Under the pieces are notes generated by a model. The model did not search any database. It was not told the DNA's origin and saw nothing but the letters and a program-made list of their open reading frames with translations. Positions 1 through 8,285 of a DNA stretch of 64,000 bases are shown here, piece by piece. The position numbers and the translations under genes were made by a program. The stretch is from an uncultured Bacteroidia bacterium (GTDB lineage: Bacteria > Bacteroidota > Bacteroidia > Bacteroidales > UBA932). Positions within the stretch are counted from its first letter, which is position 1, and the number at the start of each line of letters is the position of its first letter. Where the stretch lies: contig CACZZF010000004.1 in assembly GCA_902785575.1 (NCBI GenBank), positions 178,774-242,773 of the forward strand, written 5' to 3'.

Positions 1-791
1 TTGCCATATTTGATTTCGCCCAGATCTTTCAGGAATACCGGCACGCCGTCTTCATTTTTGACTACTATCCTGCCCATGTCCTCGAGATCTTGGATAAGTC
101 CAATTCCACGGACCACATAGCTGACTTCTCCTATTGAGACCATGCTGCCTCCCGCATTGGCATTATTGTTTTCTATTGCCTCGGTGACTTCTGAGAGGGA
201 AAGGTCATAAGAAGCCAGTGCCGCGGGATCCAATTCCACTTGATACTGTGTGGTTAGGCCGCCGAAATTACTGACGGCGGCGACGCCCTGGATTTTCTGC
301 AAGGCTGGAATCACTGTCCACTGGTTGAGGTCCGTCAGTTCCCGGAGAGAAACGTTTTCATCGCCTACAAGGACATAGCGATATATTTCGCCGGTAGGGG
401 ATGTCAAAGGGTTGAGTTCCGGTACGGCATCATAAGGCAACTCGACGGCGTTTATACATTCCATCACCCTTTGCCTTGCCCAATAATCCTCGGTTCCATC
501 TTCAAATACCAGGACTATGATTGACAGGCCGAACGCGTTCTTGCCGCGCATCATAGTGAGGGAGGGAATGCCGTTGAGAGCCCTTTCAAGAGGGATGGAT
601 ATCTGCTGTTCCATTTCCTCGGCGGCGAGACCGGGAACCTGGGTCACGACATGCACTGTCACGTCAGCGATGTCAGGATAGGCGTCAATGGACAACCTGG
701 TCCAAGAATATATTCCGAAAAGGCACAAGACGAAGAATATCGCCGCGATCAGCCACCTGCGCCTTAGGATAAAGGAAATAAAGCGATCCAT
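1..791 (-). CDS. Heavy-metal RND efflux pump, CusA/CzcA family (partial)
   Basis: Inner-membrane proton-driven pump of a tripartite metal efflux complex. Only the first 263 codons lie in the window; the gene runs off the left edge. The start is the ATG whose complement ends at 791. The N terminus has a basic segment followed by one hydrophobic helix (about residues 12-30), then the porter-domain signature of RND pumps (Asp-Ala-Tyr-Pro-Asp, then Thr-x-x-Pro-Gly, with Glu-Glu-Met-Glu next). It lies 3 bases downstream of the membrane fusion protein gene, so the two are surely co-transcribed. Family assignment is firm; the metal (Cu/Ag against Zn/Co/Cd) cannot be told from this part. Confidence 0.93.
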   Translation of the reverse strand, partial: MDRFISFILRRRWLIAAIFFVLCLFGIYSWTRLSIDAYPDIADVTVHVVTQVPGLAAEEMEQQISIPLERALNGIPSLTMMRGKNAFGLSIIVLVFEDGTEDYWARQRVMECINAVELPYDAVPELNPLTSPTGEIYRYVLVGDENVSLRELTDLNQWTVIPALQKIQGVAAVSNFGGLTTQYQVELDPAALASYDLSLSEVTEAIENNNANAGGSMVSIGEVSYVVRGIGLIQDLEDMGRIVVKNEDGVPVFLKDLGEIKYG

Positions 792-794
792 AGG

Positions 795-1901
795 CTAATG
801 GCTGAGATAGATTCCACCCTTGGTGATAACGGTTTCTCCACCTTCAAGACCCTCGGTAACCAGAGCGACTTCCGTGCTGAGGTTTTCTGTCTCCACCGGT
901 ACTTTCTTGAATACAAGACCGTCTTGGCAAACATAGACAAACTTGGATCCGTCCCCTTGGAATACGGCTGAGGAAGGTACTGTGACCGCGTCTTCGACAG
1001 TTTTTGAGAATACCGCTGAAACGAACATCCCCGGTTTAAGAGTCCTTTCAGCATTGCCGCATTCTATCACGACAGGAACCGTCCTTGTTTTCATGTCCAG
1101 CATCTCGCCGACATATCTTACTGATCCTTGACTGATTGTCTGTCCGGAGGACTCTATGCTTACCGTCTGCCCTTTAGCGATCCCTTGAACCATAGACTCC
1201 TTGACATTCGCGGTCACCCATACCGACGACAGGTCTGCCACTGCCACAGGTGCCTCCTCTTCATCTGAGAGGATCTGACCAAGCACAAGATTATTCTTTA
1301 CCACAACTCCAGAGATAGGAGAAAGCACACGTAATGGTTGACCGACTTTCGCTGATGCCGGATTGACACCGAACGTTGATAGAACTTGCTTGGATAACGC
1401 GAGAGCCGCCTCAGCGTCAGAGCATGCGCTTTGAGCTTCTTCCAGATCCTTGTCTGAAACAATACCAGATTCGTGCAAGGTCTGTTTTCTCCTTAGATTT
1501 GATGAGGCTACTGAAACAGAGTTGCTGTTTTCCACGTATTCCTTAACGGCTTCCATAAAGTCCGCGGAAGTGATCTCATACAGAGCTTGTCCCCTGTAAA
1601 CCCTGTCACCCAGGCGTACGAGAATGCGACTAACCCTTCCGCCAAAAGGTGAAGCGACTTCGGCATAGGAGTCGGGTCTGGGGCCGACTGACGCGGTCGC
1701 GTTGAATTTGCTGCTTATATCTTGGAGTTGGATGGTCTCAAGGACCAGTTTTTGGGCGAGGGCTGATGTCTCATCAACCGTCACCATATCTCCATTTGCC
1801 ACAAAACCGGACGTGGCTGTATCCTGATCTGAATTGTTTCTGGACTTGCATCCAAAGATGACTGACGCGCAAAGCATCAGAATGATATATTTATTCTTCA
1901 T
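795..1901 (-). CDS. RND efflux membrane fusion protein (CusB/CzcB family)
   Basis: Periplasmic adaptor that links the RND pump to an outer-membrane channel. The 368-residue product has a lipoprotein signal with Cys near residue 18, a lipoyl-type half-motif around residues 80-110 (Ser-Pro-Phe-Gly-Gly-Arg-Val), an alpha hairpin about 110-180, a second lipoyl half around 195-215 (Ser-Pro-Ile-Ser-Gly-Val-Val) and C-terminal beta-barrel and membrane-proximal domains. Length is normal for the family. It is upstream of the pump gene by 3 bases and downstream of a small His-rich protein, the usual order in Bacteroidetes metal efflux operons. The outer-membrane component would lie outside the window. 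Confidence 0.93.
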   Translation of the reverse strand: MKNKYIILMLCASVIFGCKSRNNSDQDTATSGFVANGDMVTVDETSALAQKLVLETIQLQDISSKFNATASVGPRPDSYAEVASPFGGRVSRILVRLGDRVYRGQALYEITSADFMEAVKEYVENSNSVSVASSNLRRKQTLHESGIVSDKDLEEAQSACSDAEAALALSKQVLSTFGVNPASAKVGQPLRVLSPISGVVVKNNLVLGQILSDEEEAPVAVADLSSVWVTANVKESMVQGIAKGQTVSIESSGQTISQGSVRYVGEMLDMKTRTVPVVIECGNAERTLKPGMFVSAVFSKTVEDAVTVPSSAVFQGDGSKFVYVCQDGLVFKKVPVETENLSTEVALVTEGLEGGETVITKGGIYLSH

Positions 1902-1960
1902 TAAGTTGTCTTATTGATATGATAAAGTGGGATAGCGTGCGGGGAAGGCACGTGAAGTTA

Positions 1961-2326
1961 TCATATCAAAGAAGGGGGCCCTCGGAGGTCAATGCCATTT
2001 ACGGGACTCTCATAGCAGGCCAGAACCGGCGACTCAGTGAAGACGTATTCCAGGACATCAATTCTTGAGATACTGATATCAGGAATGATTGTGTCGGTGC
2101 ATACGATATGGCTGAGGATGTCCAGAAGTTTAAGCTGGCCGAATGTGTGTCCTCCATCCGAATTCTCGCAGGCATGGCTATCCCCATAAATATGAGAGTG
2201 GGTAATAATTTGTCCGTCAATTACATGGCAATGCCAGAACATTGTCGAACTTACATAATTGAAAAGCAAGATTCCGACAAATACCGCCGAAACCAGACTC
2301 TTCAATTTTGTGTCACCCAAACGCAT
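1961..2326 (-). CDS. Small His/Cys-containing protein of the metal efflux operon
   Basis: A 121-residue protein with one N-terminal hydrophobic segment (about residues 10-28), which may be a signal peptide or anchor, followed by His-rich stretches (His-Cys-His, then His-Ser-His, then a later His) that could bind a metal ion. Small proteins of this kind commonly precede CusCBA-like operons in Bacteroidetes; the function is not established. It lies 59 bases upstream of the fusion-protein gene on the same strand. A TAnnTTTG match (complement of 2332-2339) sits only 5 bases before the ATG, so the transcript would be nearly leaderless if that promoter is used. The metal-binding role is inference. 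Confidence 0.75.
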   Translation of the reverse strand: MRLGDTKLKSLVSAVFVGILLFNYVSSTMFWHCHVIDGQIITHSHIYGDSHACENSDGGHTFGQLKLLDILSHIVCTDTIIPDISISRIDVLEYVFTESPVLACYESPVNGIDLRGPPSLI

Positions 2327-2394
2327 GGCCCCAAAGTTACAACAGATAATTCACAAAAAATCACTATATTGTAAAGAAAAGCAGATTAATAACC

Positions 2395-4269
2395 ATGAAA
2401 ATAAAGCCTTTAAACATTTTATTCGCTTTACTCCTCTGCTCTAACATCGTTACTGGACAGGAGAGACTTCGTAGGGACCAAAGCTTCCTTGGTATCCATT
2501 TTGATTTCCATGCGGGGGCGGCCAACAAAAATATCGGTGCCAACACTACCCCGGAGATGGTCGGAACCATTCTCGACATGGTCCATCCCGACTATATCCA
2601 GATAGATTGCAAGGGTCATCCGGGGTACTCAAGTTATCCGACTAAAGTCGGGAATCCGGCTCCCGGACTGGTCACTGATCCTTTGGTTATCTGGAGAAAA
2701 GTGACCGCTGACAGAGGAGTAGGTCTTTACATGCATTATTCCGGGGTCTGGGATGGCCGGGCGGTTGAGCTACATCCGGATTGGGCGATTAAAGACCAGA
2801 ACGGAAACCCCAGTACGACAATAACTTCCGTATTCGGACCGTATGTTGATAATATACTTGTTCCTCAACTCAAGGAACTTGCCGGAGTGTATGAAGTGGA
2901 CGGAATGTGGGTTGATGGCGAGTGCTGGGCGACCGCGTTGGATTATGGCGAGAAGGCAGTAAGGTTATTCAAAGAGCAGACGGGTCTTGATGCTCCGCTA
3001 TCGCCGGAGGATCCAGGCTGGTACGAGTGGAAGCAATTCCATAGGGAAGCGTTCCGTAACTATCTCAGACACTATATCGCCGCTGTCCGGAGCGAGTATC
3101 CTGACTTCCAGATCTGCAGCAACTGGGCATACACCCATCACATGTCCGAGCCGGTGTCGGCTCCCGTGGATTTCTTGTCGGGAGATTATTCTCCAACGAA
3201 CAGCGTGAATTCGGCGCGAGTAGCCGCGCGGTATCTCGCCTGGCAGGGTGTTCCTTGGGATTTGATGGCATGGAGTTTCGCTGGCAATGGAGAGGCACGT
3301 CGGCAGAAAACCTCCATCCAATTGATGAGGGAAGCTGCGGTCACGCTCTCGCAAGGCGGTGGTTTTCAGGCATATTACACCCAGAATGGGGACGGTTCGC
3401 TCAATCTTGACAAGTTGAGTTCCATGGCAGATGTTGCCGTCTTCGCAAGAGCGAGGCAGAAGTATTGCCATCATTCGGTCTCGGTCCCGCAAGTGGCTGT
3501 ACTTCTTTCCACTTACGACTATCAACATAGAAATCTTCCTGGCAATCCCGGGGCCTTGTTCCCGAATTTCACTGGCGGGGCGACCGGGATAATGAACTGC
3601 TTGCTAGAGAATCAGTACAGCGTGGACCTGCTCGGGGAATCTTCGTTGCTGCCCGACATGAACCGTTTCCCGTTGATTGTCATTCCTGAATGCGAGACCC
3701 TTTCCGAGGTCTTCCGGGACGAGCTTATGGAATATGTCCGTGGCGGCGGGTCGCTCCTTGTCGTGGGCAAGGCAATGTCGGAGTTCTTCTCGTCGGCCCT
3801 TCGACAAGCTCAGGGACCGGTTGGTGAGCCTGTCGAACCACAGGGATGGTTCAGCGTTCCGTTCGGAGCGGGAAAGATCGGTTTTATTCCCGAGGAAATC
3901 GCTGGAGATTATGAGTCCCGTGGAGTTGCGGAAGATATTAGAGCGAAGGTGAATGTCTTTGTGAATGAGCTGTTTCCGGAGCCTCAAGTTAGAGTGGTTT
4001 CCTCTCCTTATGTCGATGTGTCGTTGAGAAAGTTGAACGGGAAACTACAAGTCCATCTTGTCAACACCTCAGGTGACCACAGGAATACGGCGATAATTGA
4101 ATCGATTGATCCGGTGAAGGACATCGAGGTCTCGGTCAGTTGTACGGAAAAACCTTCCCGGATTGTTTGTCAACCTGACGGGAAGGAGTTGAGATTCAAA
4201 TACAAAGATGGTAAGGCAACCTTCAAGTTGCCGGTCTTGGAAATCTACGACATCATAGAGATTGAGTAA
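2395..4269 (+). CDS. Secreted TIM-barrel glycoside hydrolase (GHL6-like)
   Basis: Probable extracytoplasmic glycosidase of 624 residues with a cleavable signal peptide (about residues 1-22). Residues about 30-330 resemble a TIM barrel of the GHL6/GH42-like type: a Tyr-x-x-x-Trp-Asp-x-Arg motif followed by His-Pro-Asp-Trp, then Asp-Gly-Met-Trp-Val-Asp-Gly-Glu near residue 175, where Asp and Glu could be catalytic. Residues about 360-480 resemble the Rossmann-like beta-galactosidase trimerisation domain, followed by a small C-terminal beta domain. Residues about 467-486 are encoded by a dispersed palindromic repeat inserted in frame, within or just after the Rossmann-like domain. Its 3' end overlaps the convergent neighbour by 17 bases. 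The substrate is unknown and the fold call is from remembered family patterns. Confidence 0.8.
   Translation: MKIKPLNILFALLLCSNIVTGQERLRRDQSFLGIHFDFHAGAANKNIGANTTPEMVGTILDMVHPDYIQIDCKGHPGYSSYPTKVGNPAPGLVTDPLVIWRKVTADRGVGLYMHYSGVWDGRAVELHPDWAIKDQNGNPSTTITSVFGPYVDNILVPQLKELAGVYEVDGMWVDGECWATALDYGEKAVRLFKEQTGLDAPLSPEDPGWYEWKQFHREAFRNYLRHYIAAVRSEYPDFQICSNWAYTHHMSEPVSAPVDFLSGDYSPTNSVNSARVAARYLAWQGVPWDLMAWSFAGNGEARRQKTSIQLMREAAVTLSQGGGFQAYYTQNGDGSLNLDKLSSMADVAVFARARQKYCHHSVSVPQVAVLLSTYDYQHRNLPGNPGALFPNFTGGATGIMNCLLENQYSVDLLGESSLLPDMNRFPLIVIPECETLSEVFRDELMEYVRGGGSLLVVGKAMSEFFSSALRQAQGPVGEPVEPQGWFSVPFGAGKIGFIPEEIAGDYESRGVAEDIRAKVNVFVNELFPEPQVRVVSSPYVDVSLRKLNGKLQVHLVNTSGDHRNTAIIESIDPVKDIEVSVSCTEKPSRIVCQPDGKELRFKYKDGKATFKLPVLEIYDIIEIE
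3799..3839. repeat. Dispersed palindromic repeat inserted in frame in a CDS
   Basis: Imperfect inverted repeat: TTCGACAAGCTCA at 3800-3812 pairs with TGAGCCTGTCGAA at 3825-3837 (12 of 13 positions) around a 12-base loop. This sequence type is known as a dispersed palindrome in many bacterial genomes. Here it lies inside an open reading frame and adds about 16 residues (Leu-Arg-Gln-Ala-Gln-Gly-Pro...) without breaking the frame. Confidence 0.8.
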
Positions 4270-4690
4270 GCGTAGCCTCTATAAGGTCCTCTATTGAGCC
4301 GACGACCTTGTCGAAAATCTTGTACATCAGCTCGGGCTCTTGTTTTTCAGGAATATAGACGATAGTCTTCAGGCCTTTTCCGGCGAACCAGCCGGCCTCT
4401 GTGTGGGCGGAACGGCCGCAAGGCAGCACCAGAACGCAGGTGTCTGCCCATAGCATGGCATCAAAGTCCGCCTTGAATCCTTTCTCAGCGACAGGGTGGG
4501 TCAGATTGCCGATATATTCCCCGACACTCCACTCTTGCCAGTCCTCGGCGATGTCTGACCAGTGGAATCCTCCGGGATTGTCTTCGGGGTTCCTGAAATC
4601 ATAAACCTCATGACCGGCCTCCCTTAGCCTGGTCACGACTTCCGGTTGATAGGGATTGCGCCAGCTAGACGCCACATATATTTTTGCCAT
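4253..4690 (-). CDS. Nucleoside 2-deoxyribosyltransferase-like protein
   Basis: A 145-residue cytoplasmic protein. It starts Met-Ala-Lys-Ile-Tyr-Val-Ala-Ser-Ser-Trp, the typical first strand of the nucleoside deoxyribosyltransferase-like fold. Further motifs are Tyr-Asp-Phe-Arg-Asn-Pro (nucleotide-pocket region), Asp-Ala-Met-Leu-Trp-Ala-Asp near residue 80, Leu-Pro-Cys-Gly-Arg-Ser-Ala-His-x-Glu near 95 and Gly-Trp-Phe-Ala-Gly-Lys-Gly near 105. The longer reading frame back to 4804 was rejected, because its extra residues are unlike the family and it would overlap the upstream gene. The protein may be a base-exchange or nucleotide-hydrolysing enzyme; the substrate is not visible. Confidence 0.8.
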   Translation of the reverse strand: MAKIYVASSWRNPYQPEVVTRLREAGHEVYDFRNPEDNPGGFHWSDIAEDWQEWSVGEYIGNLTHPVAEKGFKADFDAMLWADTCVLVLPCGRSAHTEAGWFAGKGLKTIVYIPEKQEPELMYKIFDKVVGSIEDLIEATLTQSL

Positions 4691-4716
4691 GGCGCTAATA
4701 TAGTGTAAATCCGGGC

Positions 4717-5961
4717 TTAAACCAAGCCTTTTTCCTTGGCTTTTGAGATCAATTCGGCGGTGTTGGAAGCTTCGAATTTTTCCAGAAGCCTCTTCCTGTA
4801 CCATTTGATTGTGGCGAGGGACAGGAATATCTTATCTGCCATTTGCGGGCTGGTCATGCCCGAGGCTATCAGCCGAAGGATTTCAGCCTCCCTTTCTGTC
4901 AGGATAGGTTTGTCAGCATCCTTGTCAGCAGTGGGAATGCCATTGTCTTTTTCAGCCATAGCCTCGTCAATCACCTCGTCCGCGGCGTCCCTTTGGCGGC
5001 GGAATATAAAGGCCCGACGGCTGACAGCCAGCAGCAAAAGGGCCATGATAGCTAATAATAATGCGCTTAATGTGAAGATTCTCAATTGTTTCTTCTGCTG
5101 GGAGAGTACTTGGCCGATAAGGTCCAGGGTCTCGATTCTGGCTCTAAACTCTTGGTCATCATGCAGGGAATAATAGCTGTCGGCTTCCTTTAGATATTTG
5201 AAAGCTTTGCGAGTCTTGCCACGGTCCAGCCACAAGTTCCCCAATCCTTTCATGGCGGCCGAAATCTGAAGCGAGTCGCCGGACTCCAGGGCATATTTCA
5301 AGGAAGTGTCGTAACATTCCTTCGCCTGGTCAAAGTCTTTTCCTTCCCTCCATGTCTCGCCCATATTGTAGTATAAGATAGCGTTGCTCTCGTTCCATCC
5401 GTGTTTCTCGAAAATCTCGCCTGCCTTACGGTAATACTCCATGGCTCTAGGGATGGAATCCATCATGTTGAGGCAGTTGCCGATGGCACCGTAAAGACTG
5501 GAATATGAGTCATCTACGGTCTCTTGACTATAACCTTCCGAGTTTTCTGGGTCAGAAGCTATTTCCGCTATCCGGTCCACGTCCTCAAGGGCGAGATTGA
5601 AGTAGAACATAGCGCTGTCGTACTGTTCCGAACCCCAGTAATGTTTTCCGATTGTCTTCTCGGCGTCCGACTTTTTCACCAGCCATCCCATTCTCGAAGC
5701 CAACGCTATTTGCTTTCTGGCGAACAGAATACTTCGCTCGCGGTTGATCTGGAGATATCCGTTCATCAGGTTGTCATAAGCGCCTATCAGATCTTTGATC
5801 TCTTCCTTTGAAGCTTTCTCAATTCTGTCTGGAGTGTATTTTACCACGACATTCTCAAGTGAGTCGAGGTTCTTCCGCCTATGATCGGAATATTCAGCGT
5901 GAATCGCGGACGTTCCGCATACGAGCGAAAGGAATGTGGTCAGGATCAGACGTGTTCTCAT
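4717..5961 (-). CDS. TPR-containing LuxR-type transcriptional regulator, membrane-anchored
   Basis: Regulator of 414 residues. The chosen ATG (ending at 5961) gives an N-terminal signal-like segment. Residues about 60-285 hold TPR-like helical repeats with conserved Tyr/Ala/Gly positions (for example Ala-Met-Glu-Tyr-Tyr-Arg-Lys-Ala). One transmembrane helix follows at about 300-322, then a short charged linker and a LuxR/GerE helix-turn-helix at about 350-414 (Leu-Thr-Glu-Arg-Glu-Ala-Glu-Ile-Leu, Gly-Met-Thr-Ser-Pro-Gln-Met-Ala). The topology suggests a periplasmic sensor with a cytoplasmic DNA-binding tail, as in many Bacteroidetes TPR-LuxR proteins. Its signal is unknown. It is divergent from the lipoprotein gene at 6108, a possible target. 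Confidence 0.88.
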   Translation of the reverse strand: MRTRLILTTFLSLVCGTSAIHAEYSDHRRKNLDSLENVVVKYTPDRIEKASKEEIKDLIGAYDNLMNGYLQINRERSILFARKQIALASRMGWLVKKSDAEKTIGKHYWGSEQYDSAMFYFNLALEDVDRIAEIASDPENSEGYSQETVDDSYSSLYGAIGNCLNMMDSIPRAMEYYRKAGEIFEKHGWNESNAILYYNMGETWREGKDFDQAKECYDTSLKYALESGDSLQISAAMKGLGNLWLDRGKTRKAFKYLKEADSYYSLHDDQEFRARIETLDLIGQVLSQQKKQLRIFTLSALLLAIMALLLLAVSRRAFIFRRQRDAADEVIDEAMAEKDNGIPTADKDADKPILTEREAEILRLIASGMTSPQMADKIFLSLATIKWYRKRLLEKFEASNTAELISKAKEKGLV

Positions 5962-6014
5962 GTTACCAATATAGCAAAAAACTATAATTAAAAGATTTAT
6001 TACCCCGTTTCTGA

Positions 6015-6048
6015 TAGATTTGGGAACCATTTCTATCCTTTAGGATAG
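6015..6048 (+). promoter_or_regulatory. Candidate promoter and inverted-repeat operator
   Basis: TAGATTTG at 6015-6022 matches the Bacteroidetes -7 consensus TAnnTTTG. Just downstream, CTATCCTTTAGGATAG (6033-6048) is an inverted repeat with 6-base arms. It lies between the divergent TPR-LuxR gene and the lipoprotein gene and could be a binding site for that regulator. No -33 TTTG is seen at the usual distance, so this is a moderate call. Confidence 0.4.
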
Positions 6049-6107
6049 TGTTTCGGATAAATGTATTGACGAACTTTGTAAATTGTAATATTAAGAAATA
6101 TTTGATT

Positions 6108-6836
6108 ATGAAACGGTTATTTGTTTACATCATTTGCGTGACCTGCGCCTTGACGCTTGTCTCTTGTGGTGGTAAGGGCAGCAAGAAGTCCGAGGCCTCG
6201 AATGACGGCAAGGTTGACATTGAAAAAGTCGCCAAGAATTTGGAGAAAGAAGCCTTCGAGGGCGAAAAATACTCCAAGGAAGCCGCTGAGTTCTATTTCA
6301 AGAAGAATGAGGGAATCAAACTTTCCGACTTGGCTCCTGAGTACAAGCTGAACGAGACAAGTAAGTACACCTACTACGGTGATGAGCATGATGCCCTGGC
6401 CAACTTCAAGATCCAGGATGGCGACACCTACACCAAGGAGCAGCACATCGAGAATGTGCGCCGAATCTACGCTGTCACCAAGAAGGCAGCGGACAACGGA
6501 ATCAATGTCTACGGCTTTGAGGACAAATCCGACAAGGATGAGGCCTATGCCGAGAAGGATCTCGAACAGATGATCAAGGACAACAACGGCACCACAATCC
6601 TTGGTATAGAGATATATGTCGGCAACTATAGCTGGTCATTCCTGAAAGATGGTGTCCTGCATCGCTGCGATGTGGATCTTTTGGAAAAGAACGACACCAA
6701 ACTAGGCTATTCCGTCAAGATGTACAAGGGTCTCCAGAAGAGCTTTGACGAGACCATGAAGGATGCCGAGGAGGCCTTGAGTGATCCCGAAGTGCAGAAG
6801 CAGCTCGAGAAAGCCCTTAAGGACGCCGCCAAGTAA
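6108..6836 (+). CDS. Hypothetical lipoprotein
   Basis: A 242-residue lipoprotein: basic N terminus, hydrophobic stretch and a Val-Ser-Cys-Gly lipobox with Cys about residue 19. The start at 6108 was preferred over an in-frame codon at 6048 because it begins directly at the signal peptide. The mature part is charged and Lys/Glu-rich, with a helical C terminus (Asp-Ala-Glu-Glu-Ala-Leu-Ser-Asp). No domain is recognised. It lies downstream of the possible operator at 6033 and opposite the TPR-LuxR regulator. The following RAYT element begins 32 bases after its stop. Confidence 0.8.
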   Translation: MKRLFVYIICVTCALTLVSCGGKGSKKSEASNDGKVDIEKVAKNLEKEAFEGEKYSKEAAEFYFKKNEGIKLSDLAPEYKLNETSKYTYYGDEHDALANFKIQDGDTYTKEQHIENVRRIYAVTKKAADNGINVYGFEDKSDKDEAYAEKDLEQMIKDNNGTTILGIEIYVGNYSWSFLKDGVLHRCDVDLLEKNDTKLGYSVKMYKGLQKSFDETMKDAEEALSDPEVQKQLEKALKDAAK

Positions 6837-6868
6837 TCCCGCTCGATCCGGCAGATTCTTCCCGGCCC

Positions 6869-7020
6869 AACCCGATTTTCGTTCCGCCACTCGAGACCCG
6901 TTGCAGGTACCCAGGTGGCGGACTTGTTTGCCCAACGAGCCAAAAACGGCTTGTTCCGCAGCCAATCCGGTCCCCTGACCGCATCACTGGTCTCCTCCCG
7001 TGGAGAACGAAATGCGGGTT
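6869..7020. repeat. 152-base multi-hairpin repeat, copy A
   Basis: Ends form a 16-base terminal inverted repeat: AACCCGATTTTCGTTC at 6869-6884 against GAACGAAATGCGGGTT at 7005-7020 (14 of 16 positions pair). Internal stems are CCGCCAC (6884-6890) with GTGGCGG (6915-6921), a stem at 6934-6955 and CGGTC-CCCT-GACCG at 6968-6981. It is repeated at 8076-8227 in the same orientation. Confidence 0.9.
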
Positions 7021-7032
7021 GGAAAGGTAGGG

Positions 7033-7995
7033 TCAAATAATGTCCTTGACTTCATTGTAGACAAGGCCACACAAGCGGGCTATTTGCTTGATGGAACTGT
7101 TGAAACGAGATCGGAGCGAGCGGGCTAGAATCAAGCGTTGAGATGTGTTTAATGTCTTGATACTGGCTATGTTAAACAACTCTAAGCACAACTCGTTCTT
7201 GTGTTGTCTCATCTCCTGCATCGGGACCGACAGGTGCGAGATAGTACCTCCTTTTGAATCGACCTCTTCTTCTTTGGTCCTGCATAGGAAATAGTTGAAA
7301 CTTTTTGTGGTCCTGAATAACCTTTCGACCAGTTCATATGCGACATATTCTCCGGGGAAGATCAGTGATCCGGCCATGCGCAGGTTTTTCTCTGGTAGGT
7401 CCCTTGTCCTCAATACTCTTCTCAGAGTCTGGGTACCCATTATTCCAGAGTCGGAGAGATTGTTTTCTTCCCCTTGCCAAGATGGGGAACTCCAGTAACC
7501 TGCTTTCTTGAAATATAACGGGCCGCTGGACCATGGATAATCCAGAGCGTTGAAGGGGATTCCTGCCACAGGGGCGTTTTTCACTGTGTAGCAGATGACG
7601 GTTTTAAGGTAGTAATCGTTGTCAACTCTTTGGTAATCAATAGGTACTCCATCAAGTTTATTGTTTTCGCCATGTTTTTTGGCAATGAATATTGAGGTTC
7701 TCCGCACATATTCGTGCATGAAATGATTACACTCGTCAAACTCACCATACAATACGAAATGAATGTGTGTGTCCATCAGTGAGAAAGCCAGGATAATGAC
7801 ATTATACCCTCTCACCGTTATGTAAATCCGATTCATTCCGGCGATAAAGTCACCATCATCGTAAAACAAGCAGTCTATGGCGTTGCCATCCGTGCTGAAA
7901 TGCCAGCAGTTATTAATCGGGATAGTCTGACCTTTGACAAAAGGCCGGTTGAGTCCGAGATCTGTAACAAGTTGTTCGAAGTTTATATTTTTCAT
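7033..7995 (-). CDS. RAYT-family HUH transposase (REP-associated tyrosine transposase)
   Basis: A 320-residue single-strand DNA transposase of the Y1/IS200-like HUH superfamily. The metal motif His-Ile-His is at residues 77-79 in the context Met-Asp-Thr-His-Ile-His-Phe. The helix with the likely catalytic Tyr is Ile-Cys-Tyr-Thr-Val-Lys-Asn-Ala-Pro-Val-Ala-Gly (Tyr about 136), equivalent to the Tyr-Ile-x-x-Asn-Pro-Val-x-Ala-Gly motif of RAYTs, followed by the family mark Asp-Tyr-Pro-Trp-Ser-Ser. The C terminus carries a helix-turn-helix-like stretch (Ile-Lys-Gln-Ile-Ala-Arg-Leu). Flanking structured repeats fit RAYT biology, in which the enzyme is single-copy and mobilises or maintains nearby palindromes. 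The frame is intact, so it may be active. Confidence 0.85.
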   Translation of the reverse strand: MKNINFEQLVTDLGLNRPFVKGQTIPINNCWHFSTDGNAIDCLFYDDGDFIAGMNRIYITVRGYNVIILAFSLMDTHIHFVLYGEFDECNHFMHEYVRRTSIFIAKKHGENNKLDGVPIDYQRVDNDYYLKTVICYTVKNAPVAGIPFNALDYPWSSGPLYFKKAGYWSSPSWQGEENNLSDSGIMGTQTLRRVLRTRDLPEKNLRMAGSLIFPGEYVAYELVERLFRTTKSFNYFLCRTKEEEVDSKGGTISHLSVPMQEMRQHKNELCLELFNIASIKTLNTSQRLILARSLRSRFNSSIKQIARLCGLVYNEVKDII

Positions 7996-8020
7996 AATTC
8001 TGATAGTTTAGATGTTTGCT

Positions 8021-8028
8021 CAAAGATA
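8021..8028 (-). promoter_or_regulatory. Candidate -7 box for the transposase gene
   Basis: The minus strand reads TATCTTTG, a TAnnTTTG match, 26 bases before the transposase ATG. No -33 TTTG was found at the usual spacing, so support is modest. Confidence 0.4.
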
Positions 8029-8075
8029 GTCTTTTTCGGATTTCCGGCCAAGAAGGCAAGGATGGCGTTGAGTAT

Positions 8076-8227
8076 AACCCGATTTTCGTTCCGCCACCCG
8101 AGACCCGCTGTGGGTACCCAGGTGGCGGAAGTGTTTGCCCAACGACCCAAAAACGGCTTGTTCCGCAGCCCATCCGGTCTCCTGACCGCATCACTGGTCT
8201 TTTCCCATGGAGAACGAAATGCGGGTT
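8076..8227. repeat. 152-base multi-hairpin repeat, copy B
   Basis: Same length and orientation as copy A at 6869-7020, with about 12 substitutions and no indels. Terminal inverted repeats and the three internal stems are kept, and an extra GGGTACCC palindrome is formed at 8112-8119. Confidence 0.9.
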
Positions 8228-8285
8228 AGTCCGGCAGGTGTGGGAATATCGGTAATATCACTATATTGCCGAAAATCCTTTTGCC

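Larger units (their letters stand above)
6869..8227. mobile_element. RAYT transposase unit flanked by 152-base hairpin repeats
   Basis: One minus-strand transposase gene lies between two direct copies of a 152-base structured repeat. The copies differ at about 12 positions. No clear target duplication is visible outside the repeats. The arrangement is that of a REP-associated tyrosine transposase with its cognate palindromic sequences. Confidence 0.75.

Noticed and set aside
4691..4804. N-terminal extension of the nucleoside deoxyribosyltransferase-like protein
   Set aside because: The extra 38 codons overlap the LuxR-type gene and precede the conserved first strand of the family.
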